A stretch of 64,000 bases of DNA from Bacteroidia bacterium (GTDB lineage Bacteria; Bacteroidota; Bacteroidia; B-17B0; Aurantibacillaceae). The notes below the pieces were generated by a model. It had not been told where the DNA came from. It did no database searches and saw nothing but the letters and a program-made list of their open reading frames with translations. Of the stretch, positions 1 through 8,190 are shown piece after piece; position 1 is the first letter of the stretch; each line of letters opens with the position of its first letter. The translations under genes were made by a program, and so were the position numbers. Location: assembly GCA_026003255.1 (NCBI GenBank), contig BPGX01000001.1:620001-684000 (forward strand), in the 5' to 3' direction.

Positions 1-2
1 AA

Positions 3-1313
3 TTAAATGGATTGTAAAAACATTCTCCACTGTTTTGCATCCTTATTAAATAAAGGTGAGAGTGTGATTTCGTGAAATAATGGAATAAAATAACCTCCAA
101 ATTTTTGGACAGTTTGATAAATGTTTTGTAAATGTTGGATAGAATTTTCAATACTTATTTTTTGATAGTTGAAATAAGCGCCGTCCATTACTTGAAATGG
201 AATAAAGAGTAAGTTGGTTGATGTTTCTGTTTCAAAATCATAGTAATAAAAAGGATAACTGGTACCTGCACGCCAACCAGTATCTGAAGCAAAGCCCATT
301 GTGAAATCATATTGAATGCCTGATTTTAGAAGTAGTTTTGGGGTGGTTGAAATGTTCATTCTTAAATAATGTTGTCGTGAAGCAAGGATTTTTGTTTGTA
401 TAATATTTTCCAGATGTTTTTTTTCATTAGAAATTTTCTTTTCATCCAAGTATGAATCATAAGATGGATGTAAGCCAATGTGGGCAAAAGATTGAAGATA
501 TTGTAATGTTGAGATGGTGTGTGGATGTTGAGTATTGGCAGCCCTGTCAAATTTTGTAGAGGACTTGCATAAAATAAAAAAAATAACAGGATGCTTTTGA
601 CTTAATTGTTTTATGAAGTGATAAACATCAATAAAAGGGTCTTCTTTATTGAGAAATAAGGTTTTAATTCTTTCTGAAAATAAATGATGTTCACGTTTTA
701 GTAAGTGTTTTAGTAACGCACCTGTTGTTCGGAGTTGTGATTTCCCTTTGAAGGCGAGAATGTTGTCTAAATCAAAGGTATAAATAGTTTGAAAATAGTA
801 AGGAGTTTTGAAATGAGGATATAGTTTTTGGATGAATTGTTTGAAATTATGAATGTTTTCATCTACAAGTGGTCTGTTTAATTCATCTTTAAAGACACTA
901 CAATGTTTTTCAAAACGCTGATGGTCATCGGATTGAAAAGGAAAGAACCATTCTTCATAACGTGAGATAAAGAAAAATATTTTTGCAAAGATATCTTCTG
1001 GATAAAAACTATTTTGTGTAATATGAAAATCAGGTGAGATGGGTGCTTTTGTGTAATTGGTAATAAGTGGAGTTGGGTAAACATTAATGCATTTTTCAAT
1101 GTGATTTTCGGAGTAATTAATTTTTAATTTATCTGAAAGAGTAAATTCATCTATGTTGTTTGTGAGAATATAATTTTTTTGCCAGATTCTATGAAAGATG
1201 AAATTTAGAGTATGGATTAAGCGAGTGTTGGTGTGATAAGGTGAGAATACAATAATTTCGGTAGGAAAATGAGAAGGTATTTGAAAGAGATTGTAAAAGT
1301 TATTTTGTAACAC
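3..1313 (-). CDS. Polysaccharide deacetylase-like protein (DUF7033 type)
   Basis: The 436-residue product resembles the Bacteroidota family that joins an N-terminal DUF7033 region to a NodB-like deacetylase barrel. A FDLDN motif near residue 180 fits the metal-binding Asp motif of the barrel, and an IGLHPSY motif near residue 278 fits the His-containing second motif. No signal peptide is visible, so a cytoplasmic or membrane-associated role in envelope polysaccharide processing is inferred. The start is a GTG; no in-frame ATG lies close upstream. It sits 13 bases after a small secreted-protein gene on the same strand. The family call rests on overall pattern and two motifs; the substrate is unknown. 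Confidence 0.7.
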   Translation of the reverse strand: MLQNNFYNLFQIPSHFPTEIIVFSPYHTNTRLIHTLNFIFHRIWQKNYILTNNIDEFTLSDKLKINYSENHIEKCINVYPTPLITNYTKAPISPDFHITQNSFYPEDIFAKIFFFISRYEEWFFPFQSDDHQRFEKHCSVFKDELNRPLVDENIHNFKQFIQKLYPHFKTPYYFQTIYTFDLDNILAFKGKSQLRTTGALLKHLLKREHHLFSERIKTLFLNKEDPFIDVYHFIKQLSQKHPVIFFILCKSSTKFDRAANTQHPHTISTLQYLQSFAHIGLHPSYDSYLDEKKISNEKKHLENIIQTKILASRQHYLRMNISTTPKLLLKSGIQYDFTMGFASDTGWRAGTSYPFYYYDFETETSTNLLFIPFQVMDGAYFNYQKISIENSIQHLQNIYQTVQKFGGYFIPLFHEITLSPLFNKDAKQWRMFLQSI

Positions 1314-1326
1314 AATGATAGTTATA

Positions 1327-1623
1327 TTAATTTTTTTGGTATGCTTTTTTGTTTTTGCGGAGTTGTTTTTTGGCGAGTCGTTTTTGTCGGCGTAGTTCTT
1401 TTTTATCTTGTTTACTCATTTGGGCGGATGGTAGGTCCTTTTTCTTCTTTTTCAAATAGGGATTGAAAGGTTCACTATTGAAACGTTCTTTGTGTCGCCA
1501 TTTTTTCCATATTTTAGGTTTACGATTTCTGCCAACCATTTCATCGTTGTATTGGGCATAAATGGAGAATGAAAGCGAGAACAAAAAAAATGATAGAAAT
1601 ACTATTTTACCTAAACCATTCAT
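1327..1623 (-). CDS. Small basic secreted protein of unknown function
   Basis: I do not recognise this gene. The 98-residue product starts with a signal peptide (MNGLGKIVFLSFFLFSL, ending near SIYAQ) and continues as a very Lys/Arg-rich tail with blocks such as KKKKKDLP and RRQKRLAKKQLRKNKK. An upstream in-frame start would fall inside the predicted -7 promoter element, so the ATG at 1623 is chosen. The strong positive charge could suit binding to lipopolysaccharide, nucleic acid or acidic polymers at the periplasm or surface, but this is inference only. Confidence 0.6.
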   Translation of the reverse strand: MNGLGKIVFLSFFLFSLSFSIYAQYNDEMVGRNRKPKIWKKWRHKERFNSEPFNPYLKKKKKDLPSAQMSKQDKKELRRQKRLAKKQLRKNKKAYQKN

Positions 1624-1642
1624 TTTTAATATGGTTTGATTA

Positions 1643-1650
1643 CAAAAGTA
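1643..1650 (-). promoter_or_regulatory. Bacteroidota -7 promoter element upstream of the 1327-1623 gene
   Basis: On the minus strand this reads TACTTTTG, a perfect match to the TAnnTTTG element used by the main sigma factor of Bacteroidota. A TTG lies about 22 bases further upstream. Transcription would start roughly 20 bases before the ATG at 1623. Predicted from motif only. Confidence 0.5.
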
Positions 1651-1660
1651 CAAATTTTAT

Positions 1661-2797
1661 TTAATTAGATGACAATTTCATTATCTCATCCCATAATTTG
1701 TTAGCAGAAATGTCCCAGTTGTATTTTTGTGCTTGTTCTTTGCCTTTGCTGATAAGGTTTTTAACAACTTCAGAATTTGTGGAGATGGTTTGCATCCCTT
1801 TTGCTATTTCTTGAATGTCTTGTGGATTGACTTTAAGAGCAGCATTTCCAGCCACTTCATTTAATGCTGTTGTGTTGGAACATATTACGGGCGTACCTAA
1901 TTGCATCGCTTCAATAACAGGCACTCCAAATCCTTCATAAAACGAAACCATTACCAATGCTTTTGCAAATTTCATTAAAACCATCGTCGTGTCGTCATTC
2001 AATCTTCCTGTGAAAATAATATCGTTCTTAAATGGACTTTTCTCAACGACATCCATTACTTCTCTTTTTCCCCAGAAGAAACGTCCCACAATTACCAATT
2101 TGTCATCCGTTAGAGAATTTTTTTTGTATAAATTGAATGCATTAATTAAGCCAATGATATTTTTTCTGGGATGGATACTGCCCACGTAAAGAAAATAATT
2201 TTTACCATTTGTAAATTGTGCTTTAATGTGTTGTTCTTCGTTCGGCAGAATATCACGGAATTTCAGATTGCTGGCATTTGGAATAATATCAATTTTATCT
2301 TCTGAATAATGTAAGTATTGAACAATTTCTGACTTGCTATATTCAGAAACAGTGGCTATTCTATTAGCGTAATGAATATGTTTTACAAAAAAATAATCGT
2401 ATAATTTTTTTATACTCCATGTTAGATGTTCTGGAAATACAACGAAGTTAATATCATGAACAACAGCATATTGTTTATATTTTGATCTTTTGGATATAAA
2501 ACCATCTAATGATAAATAAACATCAGGTTTGAGTTTGTTTAATAGATTGGGCACCGTCCATTCATTCCAGATATAGATAAGCAGTGGGTGACGAGCTGGT
2601 GGTGTGAGAATTATAGGTGTGATGTTGTCTGAAAAAATGAATTCATCGCTGAAGTTTCTATCAAATAAAAAATAAAAATGCACATCGGGATGTTGTTGTG
2701 TAAGTCGTTTCATAATTTGATAGGAGTACCATCCGATTCCTTCCATTTTATCGGGAATTAGATGGCGAACATTGACAGCGATATTTAGTTCTTTCAT
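1661..2797 (-). CDS. Glycosyltransferase family 4 protein
   Basis: The 378-residue protein has the GT-B layout of GT4 enzymes, which transfer a sugar from a nucleotide donor. The N-terminal half carries an IGWYSYQI loop. The donor-binding C-terminal half contains VGSIHPRKN near residue 202 and the E-x7-E-like motif EGFGVPVIEA near residue 290. It overlaps the upstream SCO gene by four bases (ATGA), so the two are probably translationally coupled. A role in envelope or exopolysaccharide assembly is likely; donor and acceptor cannot be read from sequence. Confidence 0.85.
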   Translation of the reverse strand: MKELNIAVNVRHLIPDKMEGIGWYSYQIMKRLTQQHPDVHFYFLFDRNFSDEFIFSDNITPIILTPPARHPLLIYIWNEWTVPNLLNKLKPDVYLSLDGFISKRSKYKQYAVVHDINFVVFPEHLTWSIKKLYDYFFVKHIHYANRIATVSEYSKSEIVQYLHYSEDKIDIIPNASNLKFRDILPNEEQHIKAQFTNGKNYFLYVGSIHPRKNIIGLINAFNLYKKNSLTDDKLVIVGRFFWGKREVMDVVEKSPFKNDIIFTGRLNDDTTMVLMKFAKALVMVSFYEGFGVPVIEAMQLGTPVICSNTTALNEVAGNAALKVNPQDIQEIAKGMQTISTNSEVVKNLISKGKEQAQKYNWDISANKLWDEIMKLSSN

Positions 2798-3441
2798 TCT
2801 TGATATTCTTTATCTAACAAGCGGATGTCGTGAATTAATTGATTGACCTGTAAACTATCTGTACCGTCGTAGATTCCACGAATTCTTTTATTTTTATCTA
2901 CTAAAATAAATAGTTCTGAATGTATGAATAAATCGCCTTCTCCTTCGGTTTCGTCAGCATTTACAAGGTAATGATAACGAGCTAAATCATAAATGTGTTT
3001 TTTATTGCCTGTAAGCAGATGCCACTTTCCTTTGATAGTGCCATATTTTTCTCCATAAATTTTCAATACTTCTACGGTGTCGTGGTCGGGATTGATCGTG
3101 TGTGATAAGATGAGAAAATCATTTTTTGTTGCAAAAGTATCCTGTACTCTTTTTAACTGGTGTGACATTTTAGGACATATACTTTGACAGGTAGCAAAGA
3201 AAAAATCTGCAACATATATTTTATTTTTGATAATGCTATCAGTGATAGTTTCTCCATATTGATTAGTGAGAGTGAATTGTCCAATGGTATGGTAAATGGT
3301 ATCAACTTTATCTCCGACTTTAGATATTTTTTTTTCTCCTATTATAGGAAGTAATAATTTTTTTTCAGAATTTTTGTTTTGATTACAGTGCGAGAGAATA
3401 ATAGATAGGAGTATAAGGGTAAGAAATTGAAGTTTTTTCAT
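2794..3441 (-). CDS. SCO1/SenC-family copper-handling thioredoxin-like lipoprotein
   Basis: SCO proteins deliver copper to, or reduce cysteines in, the CuA site of cytochrome oxidase. This 215-residue protein has a lipoprotein-type leader ending at SHCNQN, the CxxxC copper motif in FFFATCQSICPKMS, and the downstream conserved His in DLFIHSELFILVDK followed by RIRGIYDGTD. It is therefore probably anchored in the membrane facing the periplasm. An A9 tract in its coding strand (3327-3335) is read in frame. It overlaps the paralogue upstream and the glycosyltransferase downstream by four bases each. Confidence 0.88.
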   Translation of the reverse strand: MKKLQFLTLILLSIILSHCNQNKNSEKKLLLPIIGEKKISKVGDKVDTIYHTIGQFTLTNQYGETITDSIIKNKIYVADFFFATCQSICPKMSHQLKRVQDTFATKNDFLILSHTINPDHDTVEVLKIYGEKYGTIKGKWHLLTGNKKHIYDLARYHYLVNADETEGEGDLFIHSELFILVDKNKRIRGIYDGTDSLQVNQLIHDIRLLDKEYQE

Positions 3442-4085
3442 CGTTGTTCAATTTTGTTTTTTTGAAGGGTTTGTTTGTAACCTTCTTTTACGATGAGATG
3501 GTTAAATTCTTGAATGGAACGTTTCAGTTCGTCTGCATAGCGCCAATCATAATAGCCACGAATGTGTCTATCTTTATCTACAAGTACGGCAAAGCTATAA
3601 TTGACATAATAGGGTTTTTGAAGAAAATATTTTTGATTGATGAGATTGAAAGTGGTATCAGGAAGATAAAATGAGTGTATGTTAGGAAGATTTAGATGTA
3701 GTGAATCTTTTAGATTAAAGAAAGTGGAATTGTTTTTGAAAGGATAAACTAAAACGATGGGGATGTGTTTGATTTTTTCAGGTTCATAATGCGCCATTGT
3801 AAGAAATTGGTCAATGCGAAATTTTTCTTTGATGTATTCAGGTTTAATGAAAGCAATCATAAAAACCTTAAAATTGTTGGTATCTAATGATACGGGTTGT
3901 AGTTTTTCACTCAAAAATGTAGTTTCTTTTACAGAGTAATAAATAGTATCCTTTTGATTGTTAGCGAGTTTTTTTGGACCAAAGTAATTCAGTTTTTTAG
4001 AGCGAATTAAACTCACATCTAATAGTATCCAAATAAGAGAGGGTAGTAAGATAATGATAACGACAATCCATCCTTTGTTTTTCAT
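3438..4085 (-). CDS. SCO-like membrane-anchored protein lacking the CxxxC motif
   Basis: The 215-residue protein has one N-terminal membrane helix (about residues 5-24) and a C-terminal stretch, FAVLVDKDRHIRGYYD, that parallels the end of the true SCO protein encoded next to it. At the place where SCO proteins carry CxxxC the sequence reads FMIAFIKPEYIKEKF, with no cysteines. It probably keeps the thioredoxin-like fold without copper or redox chemistry. The four-base overlap with the SCO gene suggests that the two work together, for example as a complex partner; that is inference. Confidence 0.7.
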   Translation of the reverse strand: MKNKGWIVVIIILLPSLIWILLDVSLIRSKKLNYFGPKKLANNQKDTIYYSVKETTFLSEKLQPVSLDTNNFKVFMIAFIKPEYIKEKFRIDQFLTMAHYEPEKIKHIPIVLVYPFKNNSTFFNLKDSLHLNLPNIHSFYLPDTTFNLINQKYFLQKPYYVNYSFAVLVDKDRHIRGYYDWRYADELKRSIQEFNHLIVKEGYKQTLQKNKIEQR

Positions 4086-4145
4086 AAGAATTTTTCAAGC
4101 AGCAATAATAATGAAATAAAGACAAATAGAATGAAAAAGCAATTG

Positions 4146-4802
4146 TTACGAGTTGAAGAAATCACAATACTTTGAGATGTTACATTCCTTACACTTTGGA
4201 TTACGGGCTGTGCAAACATATCGTCCGTGTAGAATGAGCCAATGATGCGCATCTCGTAGGTATTTTTGAGGAATGATTTGTAATAGTTGTTGCTCGGCTT
4301 GTTCGGGAGTTTTAGCATTTTTAGTCAGTCCAATTCTCGCAGAAACTCTGAAAACGTGGGTGTCTACAGCTAATGTGTGTTTACCAAATGCAACAGAGAG
4401 AATCACATTTGCTGTTTTTCTACCAATGCCGGGTATTTTTACTAATTCTTCAATATCTTGTGGTATCGTTCCATTGTATTTTTCTACAATGGTTTTAGCC
4501 ATTGCTACAAGATTCTTTGATTTGTTGTTAGGATAACTGCAGGATTTAATTAATTCATAAACTTTTTCAGGAGTAGTGCTGGCTAATGATTGAAAGTCAG
4601 GATATGCTTTGAATAGGGCGGGTGTAATTTGATTCACACGTTTATCGGTACATTGCGCAGATAGAATTACTGCTACTAAAAGTTCGTATTCATTACGATA
4701 ATTTAATTCCGTTGTAGGATGAGGATTAATTTTTTCAAAAATGGGAAAAATTTTTTTTGCTTTTTCTTTTCGGGCTTTAATTTCTTCTTTTGTCAAATTC
4801 AT
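4146..4802 (-). CDS. nth: Endonuclease III (DNA glycosylase/AP lyase)
   Basis: Nth removes oxidised pyrimidines and nicks at abasic sites in base-excision repair. The 218-residue protein has the helix-hairpin-helix IPGIGRKTANV with the catalytic Lys, the catalytic Asp in LAVDTHVFR, and a C-terminal four-cysteine iron-sulfur motif of canonical spacing (C-x6-C-x2-C-x5-C, starting at CTARNPKC). I chose the ATG at 4802, which places the gene 7 bases after the M16 homologue; the longer start at 4829 would overlap that gene. An A8 tract (4751-4758) is read in frame here. Confidence 0.95.
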   Translation of the reverse strand: MNLTKEEIKARKEKAKKIFPIFEKINPHPTTELNYRNEYELLVAVILSAQCTDKRVNQITPALFKAYPDFQSLASTTPEKVYELIKSCSYPNNKSKNLVAMAKTIVEKYNGTIPQDIEELVKIPGIGRKTANVILSVAFGKHTLAVDTHVFRVSARIGLTKNAKTPEQAEQQLLQIIPQKYLRDAHHWLILHGRYVCTARNPKCKECNISKYCDFFNS

Positions 4803-4809
4803 TTTAGTT

Positions 4810-6096
4810 CTAATTAATTTTCCCAACAATACATTTTTTTAGTTTAAAAACGTCAATGTATTTTTTCAAAACTGCAGATACTTCTTCGGGTTGTATTTCT
4901 TTTATTCGTTTCAAAAACGAATTGTAGTATTCTTTATCTAATTTTCTTGTTATGAGAGATTTCCACAAATTATCTTGTTTCAGGATGCCATCTGTTAAGT
5001 CCAATAACTCTCCGGATAAATAGTTTTTTACAATTTGTAATTCTTCTCTGTCTGGTGGTGTGTTTTGTAGTAGTTCAATTTGTTTGACCACTTCATCAAT
5101 GCTGGCTTGTGTGTGTTCGGCTTTTACTTCTGCACTTACAGTGAATACAGAATAAGAGTCATAAGTATTAAGAGAAGAATAAATTCCATACGTATAGCCC
5201 TTCTCTTCACGAATAACGCTCATCAGACGAGAACCAAAGAATCCGCCTAACAGCGTATTAGCAATAGCAAAGTCAAAATAATCGGGATGTTTTGAATGAA
5301 GTGCAACAGATGTTCCTATTTTGATTGCGGATTGTAGTGCGTCAGGGAATTGGGTATATGAATGCATTTCAAAAGATGAAGGTAAAGGAACATTTTCATT
5401 GTGTTGATAGTGTGATTGGTGAAAATCTTCATTTCCAAAATGTTTTTCTATCAAATTTAATAGAGTAGCATCAATATTTCCTGAAACAAAAATAAAACCA
5501 TTTTTCGGATGGATGTGTGTATTGAAAAATTCTAAAAGGTCGTTTCTGGTGATATTTTTATAGTCATCGGGTGTATGCAGTTTGTTCAAAGGATGGTCGT
5601 TTCCATAAATAATTTTTGAGTAGTTCCATTGGGCTAAAACACTTACGTTTTTTATGGCTGTTTGATATTGTTCAGTATGATTTTTAATGTAAATATCTAT
5701 TTCATCTTGCGGGAAGTTGGCGTATTTAATGATTTCTTCAAGGATAGGAAGAACAGAAGGCGTATTTTTTTTCAAAAAGGTAAATTGCAATTTACAATAA
5801 ATGGGAGTGGGTTCAATGTTGTAAAAAACGCCGTATTGTTCCAGCATTTCAGCAATTTCTCGGGCACTATGTTGCAGAGTTCCATTTATCAATAAAGAAG
5901 TAAAAGCATTAGCAATTAATTTTTTATTCTGGTGAATGAAACCGGCTTTGAAGAACAAAGAAAATTGAATAATTTCACTTTCAGGAGAATGTAATGTATA
6001 AACTTGAAATCCATTCTTACAAAGTTGTTGTGTAATTGGTAAAATGTCTATTTTGTCAATGCTTTGAATTTCTGGTGCTTTCGTTCTGTCTAACAT
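4810..6096 (-). CDS. M16-family peptidase homologue, apparently non-catalytic
   Basis: The 428-residue protein has the length and pattern of one M16 (insulinase/processing peptidase) subunit, including the late R/Y motif SVIREEKGYTYGIY that helps bind substrate. The zinc motif HxxEH, expected near residue 60, is replaced by IANAFTSLLING, so no metal site is visible. In M16 heterodimers one subunit often looks like this and pairs with a catalytic partner; no partner is adjacent, though an active M16 gene lies at 60.5 kb. No signal peptide is evident. It lies between nth and the CoaD-like gene with gaps under 10 bases. Confidence 0.82.
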   Translation of the reverse strand: MLDRTKAPEIQSIDKIDILPITQQLCKNGFQVYTLHSPESEIIQFSLFFKAGFIHQNKKLIANAFTSLLINGTLQHSAREIAEMLEQYGVFYNIEPTPIYCKLQFTFLKKNTPSVLPILEEIIKYANFPQDEIDIYIKNHTEQYQTAIKNVSVLAQWNYSKIIYGNDHPLNKLHTPDDYKNITRNDLLEFFNTHIHPKNGFIFVSGNIDATLLNLIEKHFGNEDFHQSHYQHNENVPLPSSFEMHSYTQFPDALQSAIKIGTSVALHSKHPDYFDFAIANTLLGGFFGSRLMSVIREEKGYTYGIYSSLNTYDSYSVFTVSAEVKAEHTQASIDEVVKQIELLQNTPPDREELQIVKNYLSGELLDLTDGILKQDNLWKSLITRKLDKEYYNSFLKRIKEIQPEEVSAVLKKYIDVFKLKKCIVGKIN

Positions 6097-6101
6097 AATT
6101 T

Positions 6102-6716
6102 TTAATCTAAAAGATATTGTTGATGTTGATTATATTTTTGAAGTGTGCGAATGCCAGAAGAAGAAATGTGTTCATACATTTTATCACAGAAGATGTTGAT
6201 GATTTTTATTTTAGGGTAAAGTTCTTGCATATAGCGATATTGGTTTTGTTCGTAATGAAAGTCAGTAGAGTTTCTCAATCCACGAATGACCGTTACATTG
6301 TAAGGTAATTTTGAAACAAAATCTGTAAGCAAGGTATTATAATGTTCTATTTGTCTGTTTTGAATACTATAAGGTATTGGAAAACTACGGGGTGGTTTGT
6401 CTGGATTATTACCAAAGGCAATGATGACTTTATCGAAAATTTTTTCTGCTTTTAAGAGCACATTGTAGTGTCCTTTGTGAAAAGGATTGAAACTGCCAGG
6501 AAATACAGCAATTTTAGGTTCGTAAAAGAGTAGATAATCTATCAATATATTGAGAATACCCTTTTCATTGATATTTGATAAATGTTTTATTCGGAATTGT
6601 TTGTAAACAGCATAATCAATATGTTGATAGTTTTTGAAAAAGAAATTTTCAATTTTAAGATGTTCGAAAAATGGTTTATTTTTGTAATACTGAATGGTGT
6701 CCGGAAATAGTAACAT
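6102..6716 (-). CDS. coaD: Phosphopantetheine adenylyltransferase-like protein with N-terminal extension
   Basis: Residues from about 68 onward match CoaD, which adenylylates 4'-phosphopantetheine in coenzyme A synthesis: FPGSFNPFHKGH (nucleotide-binding HxGH type), VIRGLRNSTDFHYE, and a C-terminal HISSSGIR. Ordinary CoaD is about 150-165 residues, but this protein has 204 because of an extra N-terminal segment of about 65 residues rich in aromatic residues, which I do not recognise. It is the only CoaD-like gene in the window. The symbol is given for the catalytic half; a different nucleotidyltransferase activity is possible. Confidence 0.7.
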   Translation of the reverse strand: MLLFPDTIQYYKNKPFFEHLKIENFFFKNYQHIDYAVYKQFRIKHLSNINEKGILNILIDYLLFYEPKIAVFPGSFNPFHKGHYNVLLKAEKIFDKVIIAFGNNPDKPPRSFPIPYSIQNRQIEHYNTLLTDFVSKLPYNVTVIRGLRNSTDFHYEQNQYRYMQELYPKIKIINIFCDKMYEHISSSGIRTLQKYNQHQQYLLD

Positions 6717-6771
6717 AATAAAATATTGCCAGCTAATTTAAGGAAAAGTTATGGAGATATGATGGATTGAA

Positions 6772-7299
6772 TCAAAGAGTGGAATGGAATAGATTGTTGT
6801 TATTAGAATTATTTTCCTGATTTAATAAGTTTTCGTAGAATGTATCAACGAGTAATTGACCATCTTTTTCTTCGGCCGTAGTAGCGTTTACAGCCATTTT
6901 ATCACATTCTTTATTGTAGGTATTGTTATGATGACCTTTTACCCAGATGAATTCAATGTTTTTGAAAGTTTTAATAATCTCTATCAGTTCTTTCCACAGG
7001 TCAGGGTTTTTAACATCTTTGAAATTTTTTTTAATCCAGTTATGGATATAGCCATTATTGATACTATCTACGACATATTGAGAATCTGAATACACTTTAA
7101 CAGGAATGCCTTTTTTTTTAATGCTTTTTAATGCTTCAATAACGGCAATTAATTCCATTCGGTTGTTTGTAGTAAGGCGGTAGCTACCAACTAAATTTTT
7201 ACGGTGATTTTTATACAATAGAATAGCCGCCCAACCGCCCTTTCCCGGGTTTCCAGAACAGGCCCCATCTGTATATATTTCAATTATATCATTTGACAC
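6772..7299 (-). CDS. rnhA: Ribonuclease HI
   Basis: RNase HI cuts RNA in RNA-DNA hybrids. The 175-residue protein shows the acidic active site: Asp in IYTDGACSGNPGKGG, Glu in NNRMELIA, Asp in VYSDSQYVVD, then VKGHHNN and the last Asp in ECDKMAVNA. The start is a GTG at 7299; the nearby ATG is out of frame, and GTG gives the usual short lead to the first Asp. The final 25 or so residues are a low-complexity Asn-rich tail beyond the usual domain end. An A9 tract (7111-7119) is read in frame. Confidence 0.95.
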   Translation of the reverse strand: MSNDIIEIYTDGACSGNPGKGGWAAILLYKNHRKNLVGSYRLTTNNRMELIAVIEALKSIKKKGIPVKVYSDSQYVVDSINNGYIHNWIKKNFKDVKNPDLWKELIEIIKTFKNIEFIWVKGHHNNTYNKECDKMAVNATTAEEKDGQLLVDTFYENLLNQENNSNNNNLFHSTL

Positions 7300-7307
7300 A
7301 ACACGAA

Positions 7308-7493
7308 TTAATGATTATTCACTTCTTCTGTTGTGGCGTGATGATGGTGGTTTTCAGCGTGCGTATCTTTTTCGTCAAGATTGGTTTCAATGATTAAAAT
7401 AATAAGCCATACCACAATTGCCCCAATAACAGGTGCCCAGAAGTTAATAGATTTTTTTTCTTCGTTATGATGATGTTCAGAATTATGACTCAT
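7308..7493 (-). CDS. Small His-rich single-pass membrane protein
   Basis: I do not recognise this 61-residue protein. It has a His-rich N terminus (HNSEHHHNEEKK), one membrane helix of about 20 residues (FWAPVIGAIVVWLIILIIET) and a His-rich C terminus (NHHHHATTEE). The ATG at 7493 is used because an earlier in-frame start would lie within the predicted promoter. Histidine clusters on both sides of one helix suggest metal binding, for instance copper, zinc or nickel, but nothing nearby confirms it. rnhA begins 8 bases downstream, so the two are probably co-transcribed. Confidence 0.6.
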   Translation of the reverse strand: MSHNSEHHHNEEKKSINFWAPVIGAIVVWLIILIIETNLDEKDTHAENHHHHATTEEVNNH

Positions 7494-7508
7494 AAACTTT
7501 TTTGAGTG

Positions 7509-7540
7509 CAAATTTAAGGGCAAGTTTTTATTTTTTCAAA
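7509..7540 (-). promoter_or_regulatory. Bacteroidota promoter for the small membrane protein and rnhA
   Basis: On the minus strand there is TTTG, a 20-base spacer, then TAAATTTG, which matches both halves of the Bacteroidota housekeeping promoter. The initiation point would be about 10-15 bases before the ATG at 7493. Confidence 0.6.
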
Positions 7541-7546
7541 CAAAAA

Positions 7547-8104
7547 TCAGGAGGAAGATTTGCTATAATGTTTTTCAAATAATGCAGAAAGTTTATCAAT
7601 ATCAATTTCTTCCATTTTTTCTACTTCACTTAAAATTTCTTCATTTTGGATATATTCGGCCAGTTGCTTTTTTAACTTTTTGGATTTAAGTCGTACAAAT
7701 TCATAATTGTGTTTAATAAAATATTGTTTGGCTGTAAAAAATTCTCCCATTTGCATATCTTCAAATTGATACTCATAAATAACTATTGGTTGTTGTATGG
7801 CTATTTTATAAAATTTAGATTCACCATCATTTATAGATAAAAATTGATGCCATTTTTTCTTTTCAGGATTATAGTAGCCAAATGCTTTAATTTTATCTGG
7901 TTTGTAAGTTTTAGTAAATCCTTGTTGGTCTCTAAACATAACTTTTGCAAATAAAGAAAGTTCTTTTTTAGGATTGGCTTTGACTTCGCCTTTCAAAGTA
8001 TCTCCATCATTATTTACAATATAACCTTCGTAAAAATTCAATTGAGCAATTAATAATTGGAGACCAAAAAAACAAATCAAAAAAAACATAAGTTTTTTCA
8101 TCAT
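7547..8104 (-). CDS. Secreted protein of unknown function
   Basis: The 185-residue protein has a clear signal peptide (MMKKLMFFLICFFGLQLLIAQ). The mature part begins with a GYIVNNDGDTLKGEVKANP pattern that I associate with a family of secreted Bacteroidota proteins of unknown function, and continues with alternating charged and aromatic residues typical of a small beta-rich domain. Two ATG codons lie in tandem; either could be used. The gene appears to be monocistronic, lying between a promoter region and the giant SprB gene on the same strand. Confidence 0.65.
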   Translation of the reverse strand: MMKKLMFFLICFFGLQLLIAQLNFYEGYIVNNDGDTLKGEVKANPKKELSLFAKVMFRDQQGFTKTYKPDKIKAFGYYNPEKKKWHQFLSINDGESKFYKIAIQQPIVIYEYQFEDMQMGEFFTAKQYFIKHNYEFVRLKSKKLKKQLAEYIQNEEILSEVEKMEEIDIDKLSALFEKHYSKSSS

Positions 8105-8190
8105 CTTTTTTGTGCAAATAAATGGAAAAAAGTGATAAAAATCATTTTTTTGTTGATAAATTATTAATGATGTTGAAAAACAAGAGCATT

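Noticed and set aside
4082-4318. Open frame with hydrophobic end between the SCO-like gene and nth
   Set aside because: It overlaps the 3' end of nth in another frame, has no family pattern and no promoter or start context; a shadow.
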